In this document: positions 9,041 to 19,420 of the stretch, one piece after another
How the letters are laid out: every line of letters begins with the position of its first letter
How positions within the stretch are numbered: the stretch's first letter is position 1
Source: Avena insularis
Taxonomy: Eukaryota > Streptophyta > Magnoliopsida > Poales > Poaceae
Assembly: GCA_023614405.1 (NCBI GenBank)
Contig: CM042691.1
Span: 182,254,427-182,318,426 of the forward strand
Direction: 5' to 3'
DNA: 64,000 bases
Translations under genes and position numbers: made by a program
The notes under the pieces: model-generated
Told to the model about the DNA's origin: nothing
The model's database searches: none
Seen by the model: the letters and a program-made list of their open reading frames with translations, nothing else

Positions 9041-11314
9041 GCCAAAATCGCTGCGGCGCAGCCGCAAGAGCTGGTGATCGCACAGCTACCCCCTGCCGCT
9101 CTTGCCAAAAATACCAGTATCGCACAGCCGGCGGTGGCACCAGTACCGCGGGAGGATGCTGATGATAGGCCTGCCACCGGGACCGGCCGTGTGTCGACAT
9201 TATCCGATCTCAACGCCCTCACCAAGGTAACTAATTAGTTACTTCTCTTCATCTTCTTTATGCGCCTTTGGTGACTGCCACCTCGATCATGATGCCCAAC
9301 ACATATGTGTTTTGACTCAGGACGCTACTTGCGTACTACTCCACAAAGTTGCCAGCGGCGAGTTGAGGGATGTTTCCAAGGGCAATATCATGCAACCGGC
9401 GAACCGCACGATGCACAAAAATGCAATGGATGATGCCGTGATGAGGGTCTGGATTGCTCGGGTGTTGCCAGGGTGCGACGACATGGACCCCCTTTCAACC
9501 TCAGGGATACGACGAACAAAAGACCCTTGCAGAATGCCACGGCTGGCCCTTGACATGGCCGAAGATTCAGATTCGTCTTACGGGGCACCTAAGCGCCACC
9601 TCGATCTTCCGGCACCTCGGATGCCACCTGTCACCGGGGCCATCGTGATCGTCCGGCCACCACCTCGGAAGCCACCTTTTGTCGTTGCCACCAACAACTT
9701 TTGGGAGCATGTGGGCCGCGCCAAGGCGAAGCCGTCGCAATGCAACCGCCGTCGCCCCCACCACCACCAGCACCACATGGCGTTAACAACGATGATGATG
9801 AAGAATTTGTCAACGTCGACAACTAGATCAACACCGGTGCCGACATAGGATTGTACATGCTTGCTCTGGATGAAGAACCCTTCGTCACTCGCGAGGGCAA
9901 GGTGGGAGTCCCACTACATGCACGCAACGCCTGGTCTTACATGGTTTATCTCAAGAGACGCCTCCGGCTGCCGATCAACAGGAGAAACCTGTTGGATTCA
10001 TCTTTAGACCTAGTACACTCCAAAAGGCGACCGTTGAGCACTTAGCATCCCCAATGGAGGAGCCTCCTCAGAAGATGAAGAAGCACATGAAGAGAGGTAA
10101 GAAATCCGAGAGCTAACCTCCTCCCAAGAGGATCCGGGCTAAGGATGGCGTCGTACCAGCCCGCGAGGATGGCTTGCCCAGGATACATATAGCTGGTGAA
10201 GCGATACTGACTCCGGAGCTGCTTCGCCTTGCTCGTGGAAATATGCTCGCTTTGAGTGATAGTATCAAGACACTAGAGGGCATTCTTCTTAAAGACAAAG
10301 ATCCAAATTACCCGGTTTTCACTGTCAAGGTGCCATCGGACGTGGACTTCGTCCATGAAGCCCCCGCAGACATGTTCTTCATAGTGTACGAGGACGTCTT
10401 CAAGCTATTTCTATCGAAACAGCTGGACTATAACATGGTCCGCGTATTCGCGATCAATCTACTGATGAACACCAATAGAGAGCAAACCCCCTACATCGCG
10501 ATAGTGGATCCCTACTACATGCATGATAGCCGGTTGAGGGAAGGATCAGAGACGTGTGCCAAGGCGACGGCGTACCTCGAGAAGTTCTTGGTGGACCACA
10601 AGAGGATGAACACGCTTCTTTTGCCTTACTTTCCTGAGTAAGTACACACACCCCCTAGCATTGGTAACTTAGGCTTTCTTATAGCTTTCTTCCTTTTCCC
10701 TTTTCCAACATCCCGTTTCAATCGTGTTGTGCAGAGACAAATACTGCACACTCATCGTCCTTTCCACAAAGTACTCGATAGCATCGTATTTTGACTCGAC
10801 GAGTCATAAGAAGAAGAAAGACTACACCGGAATAAGGGGTGTTCTGAATGAGGTTCTCGAGGGCTATGCTAGAAAGGGATTCCCCTTCGTCAACAAGGGG
10901 GAATGTATCAAGGATGACAAACACGTGTTCAAGCACGTGCTCGAGTTCCCCTATGTCAAGGAGCCAGCTACTGGCGGCGCCAAGGAGGCCTTCTACGCCA
11001 TGCATCACCTTAAAGGGTTTGTCCGGGATTGCCAGAACCTAACTCTGCCATCTAGTCTCCGAGCATGGGCCGAAAATTTGGCACGAAGCAACGATGATGA
11101 TCTTAGAGAAGACTTCCATCGCATCCAGGTTAAGTTGTCGGAAATCATCGTGGAAGATGTCAACACAAGGGGAGGGGTCCTAAAACACAACAGAGGGTTG
11201 ACTAATAGGGATATTGAAAATATTCTTCGTAAACAGGGTGACAACAGGACGTGGATGACGAAGGATGGCTATCTACCATTCCCAAAGCCGAGCGTTATTA
11301 GTTCTCAACATTGA
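9041..11314 (+). pseudogene. CACTA second gene with Ulp1-protease-like C-terminus
   Basis: Three coding segments are joined by two plausible introns: 9227-9320 (CAAG/GTAACT to GACTCAG) and 10638-10734 (CTGA/GTAAGT to TTGTGCAG). Splicing the second restores a continuous frame from LLPYFPE into DKYCTLIVLSTK. The N-terminal part contains VSKGNIMQPANRTMH. It then shifts frame near 9490, because FQPQGYDEQKT and WPLTWPKIQIRL lie in another frame, so the gene is broken. The C-terminal part (10174-11314) has the layout of a C48 cysteine protease: a strand-rich TLIVL segment, a YFDS motif where the catalytic Asp is expected, and a GGAKEAFYAMHHLKGF helix. The histidine expected before the TLIVL strand is Tyr, and the position expected for the catalytic Cys carries Ala or Glu. 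A proteolytic role is therefore unlikely even for an intact copy. In Ulp1 relatives the domain binds SUMO-like proteins; the function here is unknown. Confidence 0.75.
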
Positions 11315-11560
11315 TCGATGTGTGCGCCTAGAATTATCATAGATGTCTGTGTAGTGCTGTGTCACAAACTATATACTACCATGGTCGTACGTTGTAAACT
11401 TCACTATTGTGGTCGTTGTCATCAAAGTTCTATGATTGTGATCGATGTGCTATCTTCAATGTTTACTTATCTTTTGCTTTAGTTTATGTGAACACATATG
11501 CATGTGAACCAATTTAGTTCTTTCTGTTGCATGATTTACTAATATGCCTTATCTATAGAG

Positions 11561-11800
11561 ATGACGAAGTGGTACGTGGTGTACAAGGGTTGGGTTCCTG
11601 GAGTCTATGATGAGTGGGAGGACTGTCAGAAACAGGTGAACAAGTTTAGCGGAAACAGCTACAAAGGATACGCGACTCGAGAGGAGGCGATAGCCAAGTG
11701 GAGGAACCACCTGTGGAAGGAGAACCCGATGAAGATATTGCTAGTGCTCTTGCTCTTGCTCCCCGTCATCATAGATGTATTATGTTTGATTCTAGTGTAG
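11561..11800 (+). CDS. RNase H1/viroplasmin-type N-domain with C-terminal membrane helix, 79 aa
   Basis: Residues 3-46 (KWYVVYKGWVPGVYDEW, then QVNKFSGNSYKGYATREEA) match the pattern of the small domain at the N-terminus of eukaryotic RNase H1 and in caulimovirus viroplasmin, which binds RNA-DNA hybrids or double-stranded RNA. The invariant Trp/Tyr-Val-Val and Gly-X-Tyr-X-X-Trp features and the Phe-Ser-Gly/Tyr-Lys-Gly-Tyr core are present. No RNase H catalytic domain follows. Instead there is a short basic linker (KWRNHLWKENPMK) and a run of Leu/Val/Ile (about residues 58-79) that looks like a tail-anchor membrane segment. The ATG is two bases after CTTATCTATAG, a possible splice acceptor, so an upstream non-coding exon is plausible. 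The frame is intact, unlike its two neighbours. Confidence 0.7.
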   Translation: MTKWYVVYKGWVPGVYDEWEDCQKQVNKFSGNSYKGYATREEAIAKWRNHLWKENPMKILLVLLLLLPVIIDVLCLILV

Positions 11801-12077
11801 GAGGTGAACACTTCATTTGTAATGTGATGAGATGGTGAACTTTGTAACAAACACTTGTATAAATATTCGCCACCTTTGACTTGTATTGTAATATGGTGAC
11901 CACTTGTCTACCTCGATCGGGCTCTAAGTAGTGTGATGGCACTATATTCGTGTTTGTATTATATTTGTTTTCATATACTAAGTCAAATATATTGTTTCTG
12001 TATAATACCTATATAATACCTGTTTAATACTGTATATTTGGACAAGTTTGGTTTTTTAATACCTTATATTCAAACCA
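11801..12077. other. 3' region of the third CACTA gene
   Basis: This is an AT-rich stretch with repeated TATAATACC units near 12000-12020 and no supported ORF. It leads into the right-hand subterminal array. Confidence 0.5.
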
Positions 12078-12303
12078 GTGGCGCATCATTTTTACCTTCT
12101 GTGGCGCATAGCTCTTCAATGGCGCATTTTCCAGATTGCGCCACTGAACAGAGTCATGTGGCGCATCAGCCAGTATGCGCCACAGAAATATCATGACTTC
12201 ATTGGCGCATTTCGAAATGTGCCACAGAAGTTTTCATCAGTGGTGACATAACAGTGGCGTCCCTGCCATGCGCCACAGAAGCCCAATATGGATGCGCCAC
12301 TGA
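12078..12303. repeat. CACTA 3' subterminal repeat array
   Basis: AGTGGCGCAT, TGTGGCGCAT, ATGCGCCACAGAA and ATGCGCCACTG copies recur up to ten bases before the right terminal repeat. Several copies read CAGTGGCGC in place of CTGTGGCGC, a variant commoner here than in the 5' array. Confidence 0.88.
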
Positions 12304-12310
12304 TCAAGGA

Positions 12311-12323
12311 TTTCCTAGTTGTG
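12311..12323 (-). repeat. CACTA right terminal inverted repeat
   Basis: The plus strand reads TTTCCTAGTTGTG, so the inward-reading strand is CACAACTAGGAAA. The fourth base of the usual CACTA start is changed to A. It is followed by the duplicated GAA. Confidence 0.9.
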
Positions 12324-12720
12324 GAATGATCTCTAGTGATAACTATAGTTGGACCACCATACTAGTGTTTAAGTTTAGATCATATATTGATCACACCAAC
12401 TTATGTGGTGTAGGAAAAATATTTTGTTGCCTAAAATATGCTTGAATCTTGATGTTTGAGTGGAATGTTTGATTGTGATTGCTTGCACACTGCTTGTGTG
12501 AATTGTTGTTCGTGAGTAGACTTCTTCCCTAAAAATCTTTTTCCTACTCTAATCCCAATCCAACCCAAATAGATGACTTCTCCAAGAGACTTCAACAACA
12601 AGGATGGTGACAACAAAAACCAAGAGATGCACATGAGAGAATAACTACTAGCAACCCAAGCATAGGTTGAATCAAGTGACAACTTAGTTTTTAGCCAACA
12701 ACAATGAGTTAGACCCAACC

Positions 12721-13623
12721 ATGCAAAAGTTCTTGGAAACCCAATCTCAATTGTTGCAAAGGATGACCAATAAAATGATCAACATGAGAAACAACCTCTC
12801 CCAAAGTGCTTGTGACAACAATAATATCAAGGATGATATTATAGAGGGAACTCAACCTTGCAATATTTGTGGAGACAAAGGACACACTTACGAAGAGCAT
12901 GTGGATCAATGACATAATTGTGAAGAAAAACATCCAACTAAACAATGCCCACATCTCAAGTTACTTGTTTCCTATGTGAAGGAAATGATCATGTCCCTAT
13001 CCAATTCCCCTTCTATCCTATAGTTCAACAAATGAAACAAGATGGAATGCATCAAATGTTTGGAAACCTCCATAAGGGAACAACTTCTACCAAGAAGGAT
13101 AGACAAAATCAGAACTGAGCCTCATAAGGCCATACCCAAAGTGACCACAAAATGTTGTTACTCATGTGGAGAAGACGGCCACATCTCTAGTGACTGCCCC
13201 AAGAAGAGAGAAAGATTTCCCACCTTTGAGGTGAAGTATGAAGAACATGAACTACAAGAACTCCTAGCTTTGGAGAGACCCAAAAAGAAGAAATGTCCCA
13301 ACCCCAACAAGGAAGACATTAGCCATGTGAAATGTTTGAATTGAAAAGAGATGGGACACTATGCCAATGAATGTCCAGAAAAGAAGAACAGTCAAGGAAA
13401 TAAACAAGAAATGGTGATGCCAAAGATGAAAGAAGATGTTAGCCAAGTGATGAGCAACAAATGCAAAAAGCCAGGCCATTATTCATCACATTGTCAAGAA
13501 AAGAAGAAGTACAAGACAAGCAAGCCTATGAAGGATCTCAGACTTGTCACATGTTTCAAGTGTGGAAACAAAGGACACTATGTAGATGTCTGTCTAGGGA
13601 AGTTACATCAAGACCACAAGTGA
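12721..13623 (+). pseudogene. Gag-like protein of element A with a tandem array of CCHC zinc knuckles
   Basis: This is the only coding sequence seen in element A. Zinc knuckles follow one another: CNICGDKGHTYEEH (12861; last Cys lost), CFLCEGNDH (12968; last Cys lost), CYSCGEDGHISSDC (13153), CLN-stop-KEMGHYANEC (13333), CKKPGHYSSHC (13462) and CFKCGNKGHYVDVC (13552). They are spaced by lysine-rich linkers. In the fourth, the second Cys codon is TGA (13342-13344). Other stops and a frame change break the upstream part. CCHC knuckles bind RNA in retroelement gag proteins. No protease, reverse transcriptase or integrase is present, so A is non-autonomous. The start is unclear because the CACTA insertion separates it from the leader. 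Confidence 0.75.
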
Positions 13624-13728
13624 GCCAAGATGTAATCTAGTTGAAAATCTTTTTAATGGTGGTAGTACCCTAGTTGCCTTGAGCAAACTTGTAACCTCTA
13701 GCCTTCCCAAATCTCGGGACAAGATTTC

Positions 13729-13745
13729 TTTTGAGGGTGGTAGCC
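13729..13745 (+). promoter_or_regulatory. Polypurine tract of element A
   Basis: TTTTGAGGGTGGTAGCC lies immediately before the 3' LTR start TGTCACATCCC. It is the expected plus-strand DNA primer site. Confidence 0.65.
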
Positions 13746-16082
13746 TGTCACATCCCAAAATTTTCCAAATTTTGAAATGTGAAAAAGAAATAAACAAAAG
13801 AATTAATTGTGAAATTTAGGGTGAAAGAAACTTTTTTCTTCTAAGTGGAAACACCAAAACCCTTCTTGAACAAATTTGAATGAAAATGGAATCCAACAAA
13901 ATTTCATTCAAGTGAAATGCATTCATCAATGAATGTATCTTGAAATTTAAACACTTGGAAAAGTTAAACAAAAACCCTAAAACCCTAATGGAAGAAAATC
14001 ATTTCCAAGATCTCTCTAAAACTATGGATTTGATCCATATAAAATTCTATCAACAAACATATATAAATGATCAAAAATGATAAACAAAAATATTATAAAA
14101 CCATAGAAATTGGTTTCATTCAATTTGGAGCCATAGATAAACACTTATGAATTTAATAAGATAAAAGGAACTAATTTCAAAAGCTAATAAAGCTCCTATC
14201 TAAAAATCCATACCAAATCTTGAGCAAAGAAATCCTAAAAGGACTTAAAAAGATAAATAAATATTAAATAAAATTATACAAATTCGAATCACCAATTTTG
14301 AATCTATAAATAAAAAGATATGGATTTTATAAGGCAAAGAAATAAATCAATAAATAAGGAATAAAGCCAAATTAAATCTTGGACAAATCCATAAACAAAT
14401 GAAAGTTTATTGAATAATAAAAAGAATAAAATGTTATTTAAGTAAAATTATATGAATTGAACAATATTCAATTTTATTTAAAATAAAGACAAATTGCCTA
14501 AACTAAATAATAAATCACAAGGAAATTATTTAGAAGACAATTTAAACCTTGAATTAAATCCATGAGCAAATCGAATAAACATAATACAAATTAAATAAAG
14601 GAATAAAGATTATTTGAATAAAAACTTATATGGACTTGAACCATATTTGTTTTGAATAAAGACAAAATCCCTAATATAAATAATTAATTAAATCATGAGA
14701 AAGTAATAAATTTAAATTACCAAAGTGAATTAAAAGTTATCCAATTAAACTTAAAAATAATAAAAGAATTGTTTGAATAAAATTTATATGGGTTTAAAAC
14801 CATATTTGATTTTATTTGAATAAAGACAAATGCCTAATTTAAATGAATAATAAATCATATTAAAATATTTTAAATAATTCAAAGTGAATTATTTAAGACA
14901 CTAATGAATAAATAAAACCTAATGAAAAAGGTTTGGTAAAAATTGGAATTCAAATAGAAGTTTGAAAACATATTTAAACCCTTATTTAAATAAAGACAAA
15001 TGTCCAATTTAAATAAATAATAAACCAAAGAGAATATAAGAATATATTCTAAAATAGATTATTTAAATACAAAAATAAACAGTATTAAAACTTACTGAAA
15101 GTTTAGAAAAGGTTTGGTCAAAACTTGAATTCAAATTGAGGTTTGAATCATTTGAATAAAATCAAAACAGAAAATGGAAATAGAAAAAGGAAAAAGAAAA
15201 CTGAGAAGAAAAATGGAAAACAGAACAGCCCAGCGAACCAGGCCTAGTTTAGCCCAACTTGGCCCAGCAGCCCACCTCTCTCTCCCCCCGTGATCCCCCT
15301 TTTCTCACTCACGCGCATACCCTCGCAGCTCGCTGACAAAACGGACCCACGCCGACCTGGCAGCCCCGTCATCATCTTCCCCACCCGCGCGACCAATTCC
15401 TCCCCTCTCCCCGGCCATTTTTGCCGCTAATTTCTCTGCGTTAATTTGCGTTAATGGCTGATCAATTCTCGCCAGTGAGGACGCCCTCTTAAGCACCCAT
15501 GTCCCCTCTTCCTTTCCCCTCACTCGACATCCCCTCTTTGCCACCAGGCTGCTGCAATCGCAAGCCCAAACCCCACTGCCTTCGGCAAGCTTCCCCACTG
15601 GCCCTGGTTTCCACCAGAGCACTCGCAATTGCCTAGCGCACCTGCCAGTATCCCCAACTCGCCTACACGTGCCCCAGAGCATCGACAACGACCAAGTCCG
15701 AGCGCCGCCATCGACTGCGTCCACTCCGCCGGCCTCTCCCCGTAATCACTGACCGTCCCATCCTCTCTCGTTGATGCCCCTAAGGTCTACTCTCTTGCGC
15801 GCATCTAACACACTCTTTATCTTGCCTTGGCGTGACCCGTATCCTCGCCAACATCGACAAACAGACGCGCCCGTTGCCAGGATCTCCGGCGAGCAATCGA
15901 CATCGACCTCGTGCTCCCCTGCGACCATGATGAGCTTCTCCATTCTCATGTGAACACGATGAGGCAATCCTCTTCCTCTCTATCTTCCTATCTCATCGGC
16001 AACTTCACCGCCCGAGCGTCGCCAAACTTTGGCCAAGACAATTTCAACCGTTAGATATAGATCCAAGCGGTAGGATAGATCA
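13746..16082 (+). mobile_element. 3' LTR of element A, first segment
   Basis: It begins TGTCACATCCCAAAATTTTCC, a common gypsy LTR start. From 15375 it matches the window start closely (the CCAATTCCTCCCCTCTCCC block, then GCCAGTGAGNACGCCCTCTTAAG). Homology stops after GGATAGATCA near 16082, where an inverted sequence begins. ORFs here (for example 15305-15724 minus) recur in altered form in copy 1 and are not supported as genes. Confidence 0.85.
14270..15110. repeat. Degenerate AT-rich tandem repeats of about 160-180 bp in the element A LTR
   Basis: A unit with the core ATAAAGACAAAT(G)CCTAATTTAAAT, preceded by TATATGG and an AACCATATTT segment, recurs near 14485, 14655, 14820 and 14990 with drift. 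A shorter related copy lies near 14300. Confidence 0.6.
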
Positions 16083-19000
16083 ATAGCTAGCACTCACAGT
16101 CGATGAAATATCATGTAAAACACAAGTCTTTATTACATGAATCGAATAATCCAGAGTTTACATTATTACAACAAAAGCGAAAAATATACAACATGAGTCC
16201 CATCAATGCCACAGGCAGGTTGAGTGAAGACCCGTGATCCTAGCACACCTTTCAACGATCTCCGAAATTCTGCACATGAAACATGCAGCCAACAAGTTGG
16301 ATCAATACTTTGAATGTATTGGTAAATTAAACCAAGGAAGGAAAGACTAACTCTACATGCAAGGCTAGTTTAGGCTTTGGAGTTCATTTGCATAAAGCTA
16401 AGTTTCTCTAAGTATGGAGAAAAGACAGACAGAGCTTTACCCTACTTTGTAAACATTTGCTTAGATAAAATAGGGTCGAATGGCACATGAGGATATTACT
16501 CACCAAGTGTACAAACAACCAAACACTTGGATATTACACACCAAGTGACACTTGGATATTACGCACCAACTTCCCAAAATCCCACCCATTGGCGATATTA
16601 CTCACGCCATGGGGTTTCAAAAATTTGTTTAGAAAAGAGAGATGAAGATTCTTCAGAGGCTCCAATCTTCAAATGCTCAATGTTGTTCTGTTTCCGTGAA
16701 CACGGCTGATCGATCAGATTGCAATACTCTCGAGAGTTTATGCACTTTACCCACAATCCACGATCAAGTCCTTTTACAGACAAGACCATGGCGAGGCTTT
16801 CCCTTAGTAGCCCCTCTACCTTCTGGATCCAACCGTGCCAAGAACCTCAAAACGTTGGTACCCAGGTGAGGTTTACCACAAAGTACTAGGCCAAGACAAA
16901 GCCCATATGTATTGTGGTTGCACTGGAAGCTTCTGAATTCTGAAACATGGCAGACTTATTTGATTCCTCGGCGGCCGTCCTCCACCAAAATCTCACTCGT
17001 TGACCCGAAAAACATTCCGCCCAGAAGAAAACTTAGTTTTATTTTGAAGTGGATTTGAGAAGAAAAGTTTGCTCAAGAGAGCCTTTATACTTAGAATAAA
17101 TTCATTGTCTTTCGAACCCCCCAACGGTACTTTACATATATATACCATAGCAAGAATACTTAGCAAAAAACAGGGGTAACCTATTAGGAGGGGAAATCCT
17201 AAGTATAGAGCTACTCATGGCATACTACAAAATCATCGCACTTGCAAAATAATACTAAGGAAAAATCCTACTAGAACATCCTACACATGCATACTACAGA
17301 ATTTTGAAGATCACATGCATAGAATCAAAACTGGGACAAAAATTATAAACAAGTGGTGCAACTTGCCTTATGTTGATAATATGGGTGTTGATTGTATTTC
17401 TCCGCAGCAATCACACTCTTCGAACAATCTAATACGAGTACAAGGTAGTTCCAATCAAAACAATTACAAAAACAACAAGGATGATCACAAACATGCATGA
17501 TGGTTTAATATGTTACAATGCTTATATTTAGTTCTCTGAGCATTAATAGATCATATGATGCATGTATGAGATCAATTAACGCAATAGGGTATTTATCAAT
17601 AAATATTGATAAAGGGGTTTTAATAGTATTGTTGCAACTTCTGTCCTAATTGTGGAGTAAAATTTGGTTCTAAGTTATACTATATAGAGGACATTAATAA
17701 GAACCAGTAGGAATTGGATTCACCCTAATCGGAGTTATAAATCTTTTCTTATAATTTAAAGAGTGTATAATGGATTTTTAAATCATTTATATAGTTTTTG
17801 TTGCCTAAAAATCAAACTAAAATTATATCTCTAATCTCCACGGAATTGTGATTCCAGGGACATATTATTTGTAATTTTCTGAGCAGTACTCGAATTACTA
17901 TGATTTTAATAATCTAAATAAGCCATTTATCTATTTATTTAATTTCTGCAGAAACTTATATTATTTTCCTGAACCATTTGCATATTGATGATCTACATGG
18001 AACCAGCTTTCTATCGTATATTATTTATATTTTTTGATATGCAAATAATTTACTATGAATTTAATGATTTCTAAAGCCATTAAAACTAATTAAATCACTA
18101 CGGGGTAAATAATCCGCAAAGGTTGGATCCAACCAGATATTATTAATCTACGTTATAGTAGCTTCAATTTGACATATTGTTCATATTTTTCGGAGTTACA
18201 GATAATTTCCTATGGATTTATTAATCTAAAATAGCATTAAAACTAATTAAGTTACAGCAGTAAACGCATACTGTAAAGGTTGAATCTAATGCAATATTAA
18301 TATTCCACACGTTTTTCTGAATCCATTGATATATTATTTGCTATTTTTGGATCTATGGATATTTTTATATGATTTTTGCAAGTTTACACAATTTTCTGCA
18401 AATTAAATTCAATTTCAAATCTACAGGGAATATTCCCTTATATCTTATGCGTACGAACTCCAAATGATATGATTCTTGTTTCTAAAATTTTCTAAAATTG
18501 AATAGATCATTGTAGGATCATATTTATAATATTTTTACTAGTTTGCAAGTAGTGGATTTATAAATCCTTGTATATTTCATTTTTTCTATATCTTTATTTG
18601 TTTGTATTTATTCCATAACTTTTTCATAATAGCTCCAAATGAGCTCAATTTTGTTTCTAAAATTTTGTAATATTCAAAATACACCTTTTAGTGTGTATAG
18701 GGAATTTTTGTGTGCAAGTTTTTAAAATGTCAAAAATGCCATTTGCATATATTATACTGTTTGGAAACTTTGGAGTATTTAAAATATGGTTTGGGGTTTG
18801 ATAATTTCCAAAATATTTTTAGGGCATCTCAAGAACAATATTCATTTCCTTCAGATATTCAAAATGTATTTCTCTTATAGGAACCTTCATGAGTGATTCT
18901 GGGGATTTAATGTGGGTTTTTCACACGAGATTTCTTTTTGAATGAGGGTTTGCATGTGATGCCATGATGCAATGCAACACCATGTTTTTTTGTTTTTTAC

Positions 19001-19148
19001 CAATCAATTTACTTTGAATGTGGAATATGAAAGTTTGAACAATCCCTAAAAGCTTACTTTAAAAAAAAATTCAACAAGTTCAACCATTCAATCAACTTAT
19101 TAATTTTTATTTTAACATTCCAAAATTAGGATAATTTTGGGATGTTAC
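16083..19148 (-). mobile_element. Inverted gypsy-type LTR segment inside the element A 3' LTR
   Basis: Read on the minus strand from 19148 it begins TGTAACATCCCAAAATTATCC, a typical gypsy LTR start. Near its other end it has AATAAAGACTTGTG (polyadenylation-like) and finishes GTGCTAGCTATTGATC, which echoes GATGCTAGCTATTGATCC near the end of the element A LTR (2443). It replaces the roughly 750 bases that copy 1 has at 751-1500. I find no clean TSD, so it is more likely a rearranged or truncated solo LTR than a simple insertion. Short ORFs inside are not supported as genes. Confidence 0.6.
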
Positions 19149-19420
19149 AACAATCTTTTGCATGCTTGCATGCATTGTTTTGTTTTCTTTATTTTATGTG
19201 ATGAACTGTTTGAATGCTAGTTTTCAATTTGTGTCTTGCTTAATTGAATTGTAGTAAACTTTGAAGAGTGTGACAATTGCAAGATCAAGGAGTGAACCTA
19301 TATTCTATACCAAAAAGGCAAGTGGTGCTTCATACATTTTGTCCTATTATTTTCACTATGCATTAGTGATATTTTGAGTAGTACTTGCATGGAATTTTTA
19401 CTAAGTATCTATATTCTATG
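19149..19420 (+). mobile_element. 3' LTR of element A, second segment
   Basis: It matches 1500-1770 of copy 1 (TTTTGCATGCTTGCATGCATTG onward) and is interrupted after CTATG (19416-19420) by the chromovirus. Confidence 0.85.

Larger units (their letters stand above)
2940..12323 (+). mobile_element. CACTA (En/Spm-type) DNA transposon, about 9.4 kb, complete ends
   Basis: The element is bounded by terminal inverted repeats starting CACTATTAGGAAA (2940) and CACAACTAGGAAA (minus strand from 12323), which match at 11 of 13 positions. It is flanked by a 3-bp duplication GAA (2937-2939 and 12324-12326), the size expected for CACTA elements. Subterminal arrays of TGTGGCGCAT and its complement lie at both ends. 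The cargo is a TNP2-like transposase pseudogene, an Ulp1-like gene, a gene with an RNase H1-type N-domain, and a small minus-strand ORF. It is inserted in the internal region of element A. Stops in the transposase suggest it cannot move on its own. Confidence 0.93.

Noticed and set aside
9317..9822. Several minus-strand ORFs
   Set aside because: They are antisense to the second CACTA gene; the plus-strand frames match its expected protein.
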